From positions 26,316,840 through 26,380,839 of the forward strand of contig CM049322.1 of NCBI GenBank assembly GCA_026874595.1: a stretch of DNA of 64,000 nt, given 5' to 3'. This document shows, piece by piece, positions 10,262-23,503 of this stretch. The notes under the pieces are model-generated. The model did no database searches and was not told the origin of the DNA. It was given only the letters and a program-made list of their open reading frames with translations. The stretch is from Sipunculus nudus (lineage: Eukaryota > Annelida > Sipuncula > Golfingiida > Sipunculidae). Positions within the stretch are counted from its first letter, which is position 1. Every line of letters starts with the position of its first letter. A program made the translations under genes and the position numbers.

Positions 10262-12584
10262 TTTTTGGCGAACCTGTGAGCGAAAGCGATGGTGTGAGGG
10301 CATCCGTTGTCTGTACATTACCCCATACTATTTCGAAAATGACTGGAGCTAGCTTCATGAAATTTAATGCAAAAAAATAGCCATCTGAAAAATGCTGCAT
10401 TTTCTTAGATTTTATAGAGAAAATGCTAAAAAAAACTTTAAAAATCTTCTCCTCTAAAGCAGTTAAGCCAAATTTTTCATTATTTCACAGAAATAATCTT
10501 TTATGCCATCTCTCTCAAGTTTGTTTGAATGGTTCAAGTTTGGTGAATTTTGGCTGAGTTACAGGAAGTTCAACTTAGTCATCTGTCCAAAAAAGCATAC
10601 TGAAATGACAATCTCAGAAACGGCCGGAGCTATCATGATTAAATTTTATGTCAGTGTTGGTCACATGAGTCATATATGAAAATCGTGTATTGGTGGCGCC
10701 ACCTGCATTGACCATTTTTTTGTACGGGGGTCATTGGTCTTCTGTACATTAACCCATAATTTCTCAGGAATAGCTGGAGCTACCATCCCCAGATTTTATG
10801 CATTAATCTGTCACATATCAAATGTTGTAAGATTCAGCTTATTTTTTTGCTATCTGCATATACTTTGATTTTATAGGGAAAAAGCTGAAAAACCTTCTTC
10901 TTGTACATTTTGTAATGCCACCTACATTGACCTGGGTTTTTTTGGGGGGCAAAAAAACCCGTAATTTTAGCCTGTTTCAGCTTAAAATGGTTATGATGAA
11001 ACTGTCAAGTTGAATCGTTCAGTTTTTCAAAAGAATGATCCTGGGACATGGTTCTTTCAATCATATCAGAAAACCTTAAGTTGGTCTTATGTCCATTATT
11101 ATGTCTATTTTAAACTGAGGACTGCAAAACTGTTCTTCTACAAAATTATTGTTTCAATTATAACTTCTGTAACATTGCACACAAAAAATTATTCGAAGGT
11201 GGCCTTTGTTCAAGTTTACTTGAATGATTTTTGGCAGAATTATTGGACCTGTAACAATGAAAGGACTGCATCTTTTATTATTCTAGATATTTTGATAAAA
11301 AGTTTATGAATATGTCAGCTTGGAAAAAAACATTTTAGCCAAAGTCTTTCAGTATGAGTAAACAGATTTACCAACAGACCAAGACTGTGTCTGTATCTTT
11401 AAATAGGTTGAGAAACTGCCAACTGTTTCAGATTTGGAAACTGATCAAGAGTTCATTCAGTGCAGCCAGATATAGGTCAAGAGTTCAATCAGTGCAGCCA
11501 AGAACAAGGCATTTGATCACCTCATGGGCACCATGTGATCATCTCATGGGTGTCATGCCCCTCAGGGCTGCATGTGGAGCCAATCTGTGAGCTTATGCTA
11601 TGGTGTGGCTACTATTTCAGATTTGGGAACAGGCCAAAGATCAGTCTGGATCTATTTATAGCTTTTGCAGACTGGCAACTTTATCAGATTAGGCAACAGG
11701 TCAAGAGATCACTCAGTGCAGCCAGGTATAGGTCAGAAGTTCACTCAGTGCAGTAGCTGCATTCTATATATAGCGTTGGCAGACTGCCCACTGCATCAGA
11801 TTTGGCACCAAAGTTCAGCCTGGATCTATTTATAGCTTTGGCAGACTGCCAACTGTGTCAGATTATGCAACAGGTTCACTCAGTGCAGCCAGGTACAGGT
11901 CAAAAGTTCACTCAGTCTAACCAGGTGCAGGTCATGAGTTCACTCAGTGCAGTAGCCTGAGCCAGCAGATTTGTCACAGTTCACTCGGGGCAACTGCCTT
12001 TCTCACCTAAGCCTCATCAGCCCCATGCATCAGACTCAAGGTAAGTTTGATGTATTGGCCTGATATTTTGACCTGTCTTTGATGGCTTTCTCGTTCACAA
12101 GACAGGTGTCGCCACCTACAATGACTTTTGCACAGTGAATGTGCCTGCTTATTTCTAAAGAGGAATTTGAAATATGAGCCTGAAATTGGGCATATTTATA
12201 CATATCGAATATTTTTGTCGTATACAAGACTGGTGGTGGCCTACAATAATTTTTGCACAGTGTGTGTCCCTGCTTATTTGTATCCGGCAAAACTTCGTTT
12301 TGCGTATACTATGTTTTTGACCGGGTTCCGCCGCCGCCATATTCGTTTCCGGAGAACTCCTCTGAGACTCCCGGACTGATTTCCTGAAACTTACAACAAT
12401 TATCGGGTCACATGTGAACTGGTGCCTAACCAATTGGCGTTGACCTCTGTCCTTTCCTCTCTCCCCAGCGTCCATTTGTGCGTCTTTTACCACACATAAA
12501 CCTACATATCTCGGGAACCATTTGACTGATAAGGAAAATTTTTTATACAAATGTAGCCCTTGGATAGCTTTATTACATACACAA

Positions 12585-15500
12585 ACAAGGGACCCATGGT
12601 TCACGGCGCTAAGCTGTTATATATGATAAAAAATATGATTTGGGAATGAGGCACAAGCTGGTTTTGTGTGGTAATAAATATAACCTGTATTATGAGTTGT
12701 TGGTGTTTAGCTTATGTATGATTTTGATAGTATCTTTGGAGTCTGGGAAGAGGACTGATTTCATTTATTTTATTAAGAAATGGAGTGCTATTGTCACACA
12801 GATTTTGACTTGGCCATATAACTTATAAGCAGCACATATAATAAAAGAGTTTAACTATTTATTAAAATTTAATAACAAATATTGTGCCAATATAATTTTT
12901 ATTAAAAAAAATAAAAGAAAATCATATGATATCTTAAAATAAAATATAACTGAAATGATTATTAAAATAATATTATAGAATATATTCATGAATGCATTCA
13001 TGAATATATTTTGAAAGTATCTGCACTGGTATTCAAATACTTTCATTTTTACCTGAATTGCCATTCTTATGCAAGAAATTTTTTAATGCAGTACATATTA
13101 ATATTCGTTTTCAAATACATTTGCAAAGCATTCACACCATGTTTAGTATTTATTCAGTTTTAGCCAAACAATGATGTTGTGAATCCAGAATATACAAAAT
13201 TCACAAATTTAAATAATGATCGTAAGTACCTGGTTTTATGGCTTTTATTTATAGTAAAAAAAATAAATGTAATATATTCACTTTGGACTACTTTCACATC
13301 AATCTACACACTAGACACAGTAGGAATCTAGATTAACATTATCAACTGCATCTTTGTCTATCATTAATTTCCTTCATATGATCCCTTATGTTTAATAATG
13401 AATAATATGATTTATTTATTATCATTAAAATTGAACTGAAAAAATACCATAGGTGCATGGTGTTATTTGGAATAACATTGACATTGACATTCTATTCATC
13501 CATACAAGATTCTTACATCATCAGTAACTGCAAGTTAATTTCCTGTTACTCATCAACTAACAAATTCCTTTTCTATTAATTTTTCTTTCATTTGTTATTA
13601 AAAACCAATAAACATTTAATAATTTATTGTTAATTATTATGTTGTTTTTCAAAACAACTACTAGATGAGTTGGGTTGGACACCTGGATCAACCGTGGCTG
13701 GGCATTAGCTGCCTGGCTGCCCAAGTGTATGCCTCGCCTGAAACGTGCAAATTTGCTGAAAGGTCAAAAAGGTCAACATACAGGTGCCTGAAGAGAGACT
13801 GGGTAGAGCCTGGTTCTGACATGGTCTCATAAAAACATTAATAAAAGCTACATTTTTTGGTCAATTTCTTTCAGCTTTCCAAACTACAAAGCTGAAATCC
13901 TTATGTGTGCATGATATGAATATTATATAACCAGAGTTCATATGAAAAACAAAAGTGAAATGGTCAAAGTTGGGCAAAATTTAAGGTACTAATTTTATAT
14001 TTATACTAATAACTTATAAAATTTGAAAAATTCAGAACTAATTTTGGGTATTCAATTGAATCTTGATTAAATAATATCCCTGACAAAAAAATTCTAGCGT
14101 CAGCAATCCTCTTGTTAAGGGAATAAATATATTTCTTGATTTTTTAAAAAGTGCATTATATTTTGGCCCATAACTTAAAACAATTACGCAATACTGACAT
14201 CATTTCTGGCATGTGCATAGCAAATGTATAGAAAAATATGTATATGACATATGATCAAAGTCAGATCAGTGGTTTTGATATTAGGCAGTCTTACAGTGTA
14301 ACAATGGGTTTTTAAATGAAAAATTAAGTTTTTCATTAATATCTAGAAGGAATTAAATCCTAGTGATCAAATTCTTGGCATGGTAGGGGATTTTGGTGAC
14401 ATCTTACTGTATGCCAAATTTAAGGAACTTGGAGCTGAAGCTGGGGAACTGAGCTCTAGCAAACTGCATAACACTAGCTTGATGTAAACAATATGTGACA
14501 TGGTGTTTGAAAACTTGAATAAAATCTACAATTTTTGATCAACTGGTTTCAAATTTTTGGTGTTAACAGTTAAAATGCTAACAAAAACATGCTTTGAAAA
14601 TTAAATCTACAGCAGTTACAGGAAAAAAAAAGTGACCGATGGGTCATGACGCTCAGCTGACTCGGAAGAGATTTGCAAAAGTATTCAACTGAAGCATCAA
14701 ACAGATTAACCAACAGGCTGAGATTGTGTCTGTATTAATATATCTAAAAATAGAGAAAAAATGCGTAAACTTTAAAAAAAATACAGGTGGCTCCACCAGT
14801 CTGCAGAAACTGATAAAAACACTTAATGGTCAATATCCATGCAAAGAAGCATGGTGGTCTCTGGATTAGTTGTTCAGATACTTAAGCTTTTGTATAAAAT
14901 TTTCCATTACTCTGAGGAATACTTTGGAGTCCTTTAGCTTGGAGGATATGGGTAACAGAGACCTAATTTCAGGTTTCCACAGACACTTTTCATGGGCCTC
15001 TTTGCATGACAAGAATGAAAATTCTAGGTCCAGTTGTTACAATTTGAACCCTGTTGACAGATAACTACATCCTTAAAGGTCTCAAAAATAGAGAAAAAAA
15101 TTGGAAAAAATAGAGGTGGCGCACCCAGTCTGCTGAAACTGATGGAACACGTCATGATCAATATGTATGCCAAAAATCATGAGCATCAGTGTTTAGTTAT
15201 TGAGATACTGGAGTTTTTGTATCAAATTTTTCATTAATCTGGGGGGTATTTTGGAGCCATACAGCTTAATGGATATGGGTAACAGAGACCTAATTTCAGG
15301 TTTCCATGTAGATTTTTCATGGGTCTCCCTGTGTGTAAAGAATGAAGATTCTAGGTCCAGTCTTTATTTGTGCCCTGTTAACAGATGTCCACATTTTTGA
15401 AGGGCTCAAAAATAGAGAAAAAAATCATAAAAAATCGAAAAATACAGTTGGCGCCACCAGTCTGCAGGAACTGATGGATCACTTATGATTAATATGTATG

Positions 15501-16384
15501 CCAAAAATCATGACCATCAGTGATGTGGTTAATGAGATATTGAAAATTTTGTATGAAATTTTTGACTATTCTGGGGGGTACTTTGGGGCCCCATAGCTCG
15601 AAGGATATGGGTAAGAGACCTAATTTCTGGTTTCCAAGGAGATTTTTCATGGACCTCTCAGAATGTCAATTTACAAGATTCTAGGTCCAGCGGTTACGAT
15701 TTGTGCCTGGTTAACGGACAGACAGACAGACGGACGACGGACAAAGAGTGATCGCTATAGCTCAGCATGACTGAAAGTCAGCTGAGCTAAAAACCTGCCA
15801 TGGTCAAAGTTGGGCAAAATTTAAGGTACTAATTTTTTTTTATTTTTGCTAATATTTTAAAAAAATTAAAAGATTTTGATCTAATTTTGGGTATACTATT
15901 TGATTTAGATTAATTAAAGTTATATTACTGGAAAAAAAGTGCTTAGCTTTAAAAAGTTTTGTGTTAAGTGATCAAATTTTGTTTCCTGATTATTTACAAA
16001 ATGCATTATGTTTGGGCCATTAACTTTTTAAAATTATATAATACAGACCTAATTTCTGGCATGTACATAGGAACTATATAGAGGAGGATTATTTATGTTA
16101 AATATGAGGAAAACAGATGAGTGGTTTTGATATTAAGCAGTCCTGAAGTGTGAAAATAAAAATTGAGGTTTTTCCTTAATTTCTCATAGGAACGAAGTCG
16201 CAAAGATCCAGTTCTCGGCTTGGTAGGAGATCTTGGGGACATCTAACATTATGCCAATTTTTGGATTCCTAGGTCTTGCGGTTTCAAAACGTGCCACATC
16301 TACGGACGGACGGACAGACGGACGGACGACGGTCATTGGACCACGACTATAGCTGAGATGACATTTGGTGAGCTGAGCTAAAAA
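12585..16384 (-). mobile_element. Family A element nested in family B
   Basis: Reading plus, the 3' terminus ACAAGGGACCCATGG starts at 12585 and the 5' terminus ends TGAGCTGAGCTAAAAA at about 16384. Just inside the 5' end is a CGGACGGACAGACGG microsatellite. The left 1 kb (12.6-13.7 kb) closely matches, inverted, the right part of the copy at 29.6-32.2 kb. It is itself interrupted by a second A element (14630-15793). Confidence 0.75.
14630..15793 (-). mobile_element. Family A element nested in family A, three tandem core units
   Basis: The 3' terminus (AGTGACCGATGGGTCATGAC on plus) begins in an A run at 14630. The 5' terminus CAGCTGAGCTAAAAA ends at about 15793. Host sequence is split between CAGGAAAAAA and CTGCCATGGTCAAAG; the unsplit site is at about 56885. 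The core holds three units of ~335-360 bp, each with CAGTCTGCAG, GGGGGGTACTTTGG-type and GATTCTAGGTCCAG blocks, then a CAGACAGACGGACGACGG microsatellite. Confidence 0.75.
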
Positions 16385-17908
16385 TGGCGGTACAACCTGC
16401 AACCATGTTTGCACAGTGTCCATCTGTTCGTCTGCCTTGGGTTAAAATCATATCTCGGCAGTGGTTTGACATATCTGCCTAAAATTTTGCAGGTTTATAC
16501 ATCCTGGACAGATTTCTTGATTTTATGACAGGTGGCGCCACCTACATTCTAGTTTACGCTGCAGACATCCAAGCTCATATCTCGGGAACCGTTTGACCGA
16601 TTGAGCGAAAATTGTGCATGTGTATTGATCTCACATAGCTCTTTATCATACACAAAACTGGACGGACCACCTGCAACCATTTTTGCACAGCATCCGTCTG
16701 TTTGTCTGTTGTGGGCTAAAATCACTCATATCTCGGCAGTGGTTTGACATATCTCCCTAAAATTTTCCAGGTTTATACATTCTTGACAGCTTTTATGACA
16801 GGTTGCGCCACCTACATTCAAGCTCATATCTCGGGAACCGTTTGACCGATTGGGCGAAAATTTTGCATGTGTATAGATCTCACATAGCTCTTTATCATAC
16901 ACAAAACTGGAGGGACCACCTGCAACCATTTTTGCACAGTGTCTGTCTGTCTTCCGTGGGCTAAAATCACTCGTATATCTCAGTAGTGGTTTGACTTATC
17001 TGCCTAAAATTTTGCGTGTTTATACATCTTGGGTAGCTTTCTCGATTTTTTTGGCAGGTGGCGCCACCTACATTTATGTTAACACTGCACACATTCAGGC
17101 TTATATCTCAGGACTGGTTGGACATATCCCCCTGAAATTTTGCATGTGCATAGCTCTTAATCATACACAAAATTGGTGGCGCCACCTGGCACCATTTTTA
17201 CACAAGTTCTTCTGTTTGTCTGCTGTGGGATAAAATCACTCATATACATTTAGTGGTTTGATTTATCTGCCTAAAATTTTGCATATGTATACAACTTGGA
17301 CAGCTTTCTGGATTGTGTGGTAGGTGGCGAAACCTACATACACATTTCGGCTGCGGACATCCATGCTAATATGCGACACACATCACTCTTTTTCCCCTTG
17401 CCACTCAATCTATTTCTCACTTCACCTGTTCCACTCTGGTTTTTGCAGACACGTAGTCGCTTGTCGACTACCCGTATTTTAGTTCTCAGGAGGGGTTTGA
17501 TATATAAGTCTGAAATTGGGCATATGCATATATCTCTGATAGCTTCGTTGTATACAAGACTGGTGGTGCCAGCTACAATCATTTTTGTGTTGTGTGCACC
17601 CATGCCAGAATTTCAGCAGTGATGTTTGTGTAATTGTTTCTTATTCAAAATGTTTAGTACTTGCATTGTTCATATACATGAGAAGTAATGGTCCAGCATT
17701 GAAGCATTATACCTGATGTATTTCTTAATACACAGGTTCGCATTAGGCCTTTAGGCCTTGTATTATTCATATATTATATAAATAAACAATATATATAACC
17801 TCTATATCAGCTGGAAATGGTTCAAACTTAAATATTAATAGGCGATTTCTGAATATCCTGGTCCCTTGGCCTTCAAATGCTTTATAAGTGACCCCTGAAG
17901 GCTTCATT

Positions 17909-18265
17909 TTATGCTGATGAGGGACTGTTGATTAAAAGTTTGTTCATTTTCAAACAGATTTGCTGTTTTGTCTTTGAGGCACTGAGAGTATTCCTCATCT
18001 TTGTTTCATACTTATTGGTTGAGCTTGGACATCTCATTAGACTGATTCCCTGCCTGGGACTGATCCTTTTGAGCTTCATTCCTCGTTTTCCTTTAAAGTA
18101 TTGTGAATTTTGAATTAAGTATTTTAATTTGCTCAAACGTCGAAACTGAATAGAAATGACAAATGCGTGAGTTCTCGCAGGCGCCGTGCGGGCCTCGGGG
18201 TAAGCCATACGGACGCCGGTAAGAACCGTAGTGGACCCTAGTAAACCGCAGTTCAACCTACTCAT
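17909..18265 (-). CDS. Hypothetical ORF, weak
   Basis: A 118-codon minus-strand frame in low-copy sequence. The second half is basic (RQGISLMRCPSSTNKYETKM...). The first half lies in an unusually GC- and CpG-rich block (about 18150-18330). The plus strand carries a hydrophobic mirror ORF, as expected of a shadow. No family is recognised, there is no start context of note, and I see no splice signals that support it. Confidence 0.12.
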   Translation of the reverse strand: MSRLNCGLLGSTTVLTGVRMAYPEARTAPARTHAFVISIQFRRLSKLKYLIQNSQYFKGKRGMKLKRISPRQGISLMRCPSSTNKYETKMRNTLSASKTKQQICLKMNKLLINSPSSA

Positions 18266-18459
18266 GCCGCACTGGCACCCTGCCAGAGCCAGGATGACCG
18301 TACTGGCGACCTATTAATGTAGTCGCTCATGTAGCAAAATCCCAGTCCCGTAGGAATTCGAGTGCCCAAATTGAGGAAGCACTTGTTTTCACTTCATCTA
18401 CGTGAAACCTGATGGAAAATGTTCGGTAACAAATTTTATCAACCCCTTAACCCCAAAAA

Positions 18460-18650
18460 ATCCAAGATGGCCGCCATCATAATAAAAAAAGCCTAGATAT
18501 TGCTTTGATATTTTACCTATGGCATCAAAATGAATAACATTGGATCGATTTATAAGATTTTGAACGTGTACTGTAAATACCAACTACTCCAAGGGCTGTC
18601 CAAAGGTTAGGGAGGGTATTCAAGGTCAAGGTCAAACTTATTTACCAACC
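18460..18650 (-). repeat. Family D repeat unit with CCAAGATGGCCGCC
   Basis: CCAAGATGGCCGCCAT (18462), then ACATTGGATCGATTTATA (about 18538), then TGTAAATACCAACTAC and a GGTCAAGGTCAAAC end match, inverted, the two-unit repeat at 33.56-33.91 kb. Only one diverged unit is here. Confidence 0.5.
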
Positions 18651-18881
18651 TTCGATCTTAGAATAAAATTAGACATCTTGGGTACTACTCTGTCATATAT
18701 TATGTAATATGGTTTCAAATAGTCAACAGTATTATTAATTGTCTTGGCAGAATAATTTTATCATAGGGACGATATTAAAAAATATTACACTAAGATATTG
18801 TCATATGGTTTTCAAATGGACCTTAAAGGTGCCCGTTCACCCACCTTTTTTAAAGAGAATTTGTGATTTCTGGCTTCTGTG

Positions 18882-19000
<119 letters not shown>

Positions 19001-19081
19001 TCTAAAGGTCTAAAGGTAATTCTGGTTTTGGAAAGTTCTTATAATACCTCCGTGAAGAATGTATGAACTTGTTGAAACAAA

Positions 19082-19233
19082 ATGTTTGTAAACACAGCAA
19101 TGTTGACAAAAGAGGAAAAACGTAACCTAACATGGTATGTGGCATATGTGCGGAGGCAGAAACGTTATTTGTTGCAAAACGCCATTTGCAAAACTCTCGC
19201 CTATCTGACTTCAATTTGCTCTCCGATTCCATG
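19082..19233 (+). CDS. Candidate first exon of a two-exon gene, unrecognised
   Basis: An open frame begins with ATG at 19082 after an in-frame TGA at 19073; a second ATG lies at 19100. It encodes LTKEEKRNLTWYVAYVRRQK and further basic/aromatic residues. The frame reaches a possible donor ATG|GTAGGA at 19233/19234; without splicing it stops at 19235-19237. If spliced to the acceptor at 19813, the phase is right: TG joins G to give Trp. The minus strand offers a rival start in good context (ACCATGG, 19232) reading MESESKLKSDRREFCKW, so strand is not settled. No known domain. Confidence 0.33.
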
Positions 19234-19813
19234 GTAGGATTTGTTTTATTTTGGCGGGCCCCCGCATAATATAAACACGTTCACATAAACAAAACGAGCC
19301 GTCAGTGTGCGTTATATCAACTTTTTTTGCCTATTTTGTATAAAATCTCCAAGGGATTACATTTAGTTTATAAAGGTCAGCTGGGTGATTGGGCCCTTTA
19401 AAACATGAAATTGATGTACGTGTTACATATTTCACATATTGCTGATTCTCTGCTGATTTATTGCTTAGTATTAATCGTCAACAGTATTAATGTGAAACAA
19501 CCATTTTGAAATCAATTTGTGTAGTTAGTAAAAAAAAGATTAAAACAGCCTTGTTGCAATCTATGGCATGTTAACTATTCCAGACAGAAATCTTGAACAT
19601 GGGTGGAAATAGCCCAGCAATTAATGTAATTATCACAAAAAGACTTGAAAATTAAATAAGCTGCCCTGACAAAAGAAGGGCGGCCAACAAAAGAAGACAA
19701 CACATCTGCTCATGCACAGGGTCATACTGGTGCGGTCGGTAAAAAATGATAAGTGTGTACATGTAAATGGCATCTGGCGAATTCAAATACATGTACCTTT
19801 TATAACTCTGCAG
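19234..19813 (+). other. Putative intron of the candidate two-exon gene
   Basis: It begins GTAGGA and ends with the acceptor CCTTTTATAACTCTGCAG. Otherwise low-copy AT-rich sequence in which I see nothing else. Confidence 0.3.
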
Positions 19814-19970
19814 GTTTATGTCGGATAATCGGGACCAAGCACCTCAAGATTTAGATACCACTACCACGGATGATAATATCAGGAATTTCTATCAGGTCTG
19901 CATCGACCAGAAGATGCGCGTGCATAGGAACACAAGAATGCCACAGCAGCTGGTTATAAGATATGCTTAG
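19814..19970 (+). CDS. Candidate last exon of a two-exon gene, unrecognised
   Basis: After the acceptor TCTGCAG the frame reads G|TTT ATG and stays open for 52 codons to TAG at 19968-19970. The peptide includes SDNRDQAPQDLDTTTTDDN and IRNFYQVCIDQKMRVHRNTR: mixed, hydrophilic and protein-like. Joined to the upstream exon it would give a protein of about 102 residues (96 from the second ATG). The 119-codon minus-strand ORF over the same bases is hydrophobic and looks like the shadow. No poly(A) signal of AATAAA type is seen before the family B element at 20284. The family is not recognised. Confidence 0.38.
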
Positions 19971-20283
19971 AACGTATTCAAATAATATTGAGATGGGCAG
20001 TGGAATATCTAATATAAGAATAACTGTTTCAAATGACCATATATATGTATGTAGTAAAAGTAAACATGGATTTATCTTGCACATAGTTGAAATTATGTAT
20101 TGAATGCCAATCCTAAGGCACAGCAATGCCTGAAAGACAGTCAGAGGGAACATCGAAAATACTTGTTTTTCTGCTACAGTCCTATTATATATATTATTTG
20201 GTGAAACCATTGACCATGCAACTCCGGAGGCCGATGATGCTGTGCAAGAGATTTAGTGTTAAATTGGGCAAAGTTCGCCGCTC
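19971..20283. other. Low-copy spacer
   Basis: I see no gene, repeat or clear regulatory signal between the candidate exon and the family B 5' terminus. Confidence 0.4.
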
Positions 20284-23200
20284 TTTTTAGCGAACCTGTG
20301 AGCTTGTGCGATGGTGTGGCGTCGTCCGGAGTCCGTCGTCTGTACGTTAACCCATACTATCTTGAAAACGGCACGAATTAGCATCACAAAATTTTATGCA
20401 TATAATTGGGCATGTAAAAAACTCTATCGGATTTTGCTTATTTTTTTTCTAACTGCATTTTCATAGATTTTATAGGGAAAAGCTAAAAAAGTTTTAAAAA
20501 TCTTCTTCTCCGAAACTGTCCAGCCAAATTGTCCAATATTTCACAGAAATGATCCCTGGAACAATCTTTCTCAAGTTTGTTCGAATGGTTCCAGTTCGGA
20601 GATTTTTGGCCGAGTTACAGGAGGTTGAACTTTGTTAACTGTGCAAAAAAAGCATATTAAAATTTAAATCTCAGTAACGGCTGGAGCTATCATCACCAAA
20701 TTTTATGCCAATATTGGTCACATGAGTCATATCTAAAAATTGAGGTATTGGTGGCGCCACCTGCTTTGCCCTTTTTTGTACGGGGTCATTAGTGCCTGTA
20801 TCACACTGAGGGCTACAAAAGACGTCCTCTCTGAAACCATATGGCCAAAATGTTTAATATCGCACAGAAATGATCCTAGGGTAGTGCTTTATGAAGTTTG
20901 TTCAAATGGTCTCTTTTCAGTGACTTTTGGCTAAGTTATGGGAAGCTGAATTTAGTCATATTCCATAACAGCCCATTTTAGCTCAGTGGCTAAAAAGATC
21001 TTCTTCTCAAAAACCACTGGGCCAAATTCTGAAATCTCACACATTAATTATCCTCAGATGATGATAATTTGAGTTTGTTCAAATGGTTTTGGTTCAGTGC
21101 TTTTTGGCTGAGTTACGTGAAGCTGAACTTAGCCAGTTTGCTGCATCTTCCTATATGAGTTAGAAACGTTTTTAGAATGATGCCACTGAAGCCAGTTTGT
21201 TAAATATTTTACAAGAATAATCCCTACAATAATTCTTATAATAATTGTCATTAATGGTTCCACATGAATGATTTTCTGGCTGAATTACTGTGATTGAATT
21301 GAGTCATTTTTCCATATATGTTAGCGGTGTGAAGCTGTTACATTAGCCTGGCACCAGTTTATCAGCATCTATTACATCATGCCACTAGACATTTAGATTT
21401 CAGGATATTTATGGAAAATATTAACAAGAAAGGTTTTTTAAAAAATTTTAAAAAACTTAGATATATGATTTAAGTTATTCATCATACTAGGCAATGGTAC
21501 AATCATGGAAATTCAGCTCTCTGTGGCTATATAAAGACAACTGTACGTAGATTATAAATGATTGGTATCCCTACTCAACTTAATTCAAGAATTTGCCATC
21601 AATGAGATATATCTGTATTTTAATTTTGCATTCAGTATGCATCCGTAATAATTTTACATATATTCCTGATTTCTTTTTTATAAAAAAGTCAGTTGAAAAG
21701 CATTTTGTATTGGGAAAATAAATTTCAAAGTTATTTCAAGTAGAAACTTTTTTTGTGTACAGATGGCAGCACTTGGTTTACCATTGGCAGCTTGCCAGAG
21801 CCTTGATGTTGGCCATTAGCCAAGATGATGTCAGCTCTATAAATAGTTTTGGCACAGTGCAAGGATTGGAAGAAGTGCAGCCAGGTAGAAGTCAAGAGTT
21901 CACTCAGTGCAGTAGCTGCATTCTATTTATAGCTTTGGCAGACTGCTCACTGCATCATATTTGGCACCAAAGTTCAGCCTGAATCTATTTATAGCTTTGG
22001 CAGACTGCCAACTGTGTCAGATTATGCAACAGGTCAAGAGTTCACTCAGTGCAGCCAGGTACAGGTCAAAAGTTCACTCAGTCTAGCCAGGTGCAGGTCA
22101 AGAGTTCACTCAGTGCAGTAGCTTGAGGCAGCAATTTGTCACAGGTCACTCGGGGGCAACTGCCTTACTCACCTAAGCCTTGTCAGCCCAGTGCATCAAA
22201 CTCTGGGGAAGTTTGATGTATTGGACTAATATTTTGACCTGTCTATGCGTCTTTGATGGTATTCTCATTAACAAGACAGGTGGTGCCACCTACATTGACT
22301 TTTGCAGTGTATGCGCCTGCTTATTTCTACAGAGGAATTTGATACATCAGCCTAAAATTGGGCATGTTAATACATATCGGGTAGCTTTATAATGTACAAG
22401 ACATGTGGCGCCACCTACAATAATTTTTGCACAGTGTAGTCCCTGCTTATTTTACTAGAGGGGTTTGACATATCAGTCTGACATTGGGCATATTAACATA
22501 TCTCTTCGTTGTATATAAGACTGATGGTGCCAGCTACAATCATTGTATCCGCCAAAACAGAGTTTTGCGGATACTATGTTTTCAGTCGGACACCATCACC
22601 GCATAGGTTTCCGGAGAACTCCTGCATAACCACAGGGCAGAATTTTATAAAATTCGGAATTATGATCAGTCACATGTGAACTGCTGCGCCTTCATTTTTG
22701 GTTGACCTCTGACCTTTCCTCACTGCCAAACGTCCATTTGTGCGTCTGTTTCCACACATAAACCCACATATCTCGGGAACCGTTTGACCGATCAGGCTAA
22801 AAATTTTGCACAAATGTAGCCCTTTGATAGCTTTATAACATACACTAAAAATGGTGGCGCCACCTGAAACCATTTTTGCACAGCATCCATCTGTTCATCT
22901 GCCTTGGGGTAATATCACTCATATCTAAGCATTGGTTTGACTTTTCCACCTGAAATTTTGCTGGTTTATACATCCTGGACAGTTTTCTCGATTTCATGAC
23001 AGGTGGCGCCACCTACATTCACGTTTACTCTGCAGATATCCAAGCTCATATCTCGGGAACCGTTTGACCGATTGGGCCAAAATTTTGCATGTGTATAGAT
23101 CTCACATAGCTCTTCATCATAGGCAAAACTGGTTTATACATCCTGGACAATTTTCTAAATTTTATGACAGGTTGCACCACCTACATTCACGTTTAAGCTG

Positions 23201-23503
23201 CAGACATCCATGCTAATATGCAACACACCTCACTCTATCCTCCTTGCCACTTAATCCATGCCTCACTTCACCTGTCCGGCTCTGAATTTGGCAGATACAC
23301 ATAGTGGCTTGTCGACTACCCATATTCTGGTTTTAAAATGTCCTAGTCTGAAACTTGCAGGTTGGAAACGTCCATTTTGCTGAAATCATAATGACTAAGT
23401 AGGATATGCAGGACATAAGAGGATCAATATTAAATTTTAAAAATAAACCTCAATTTATACTCTTCAACTTTGCACAGGTTCGCATTAGGCCTGTAGGCCT
23501 TGT
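20284..23503 (+). mobile_element. Family B element, near full length and uninterrupted
   Basis: It starts TTTTTAGCGAACCTGTGAGC and ends CACAGGTTCGC-ATTAGGCCTGTAGGCCTTGT. In order: 5' terminus; CGTCGTCCGGAGTCCGTCGT microsatellite; conserved 5' domain; ~180-bp GTGACTTTTGGCTRAGTTAT module; CACTCAGTGCAGCC modules (21.85-22.15 kb); a series of ~130-bp modules each with a CATATCTCGGGAACC-type phrase and GGTGGCGCCACC; inverted copy of the 5' terminus; palindrome; TTGT. No ORF for a replicase or helicase is present, so it is non-autonomous. This copy supplies the empty sites used to read other insertions. Confidence 0.8.

Larger units (their letters stand above)
10262..17761 (+). mobile_element. Family B element, split by family A insertion
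   Basis: The 5' terminus TTTTTGGCGAACCTGTGAGC starts at about 10260. The 3' terminus CACAGGTTCGC-ATTAGGCCTTTAGGCCTTGT ends at about 17761. The core carries CACTCAGTGCAGCC modules (11.4-12.0 kb) and the module series with GGTGGCGCCACC (16.5-17.3 kb). The B sequence stops at CATACACAAA (12584) and resumes at AAATGG (16385), where the uninterrupted sister at about 22840-22856 reads CATACACTAAAAATGG. Short ORFs inside are not genes. Confidence 0.75.

Noticed and set aside
18150-18330. GC-rich block suspected to be an rRNA or tRNA gene
   Set aside because: No cloverleaf, no A/B boxes and no recognisable rRNA core sequence.
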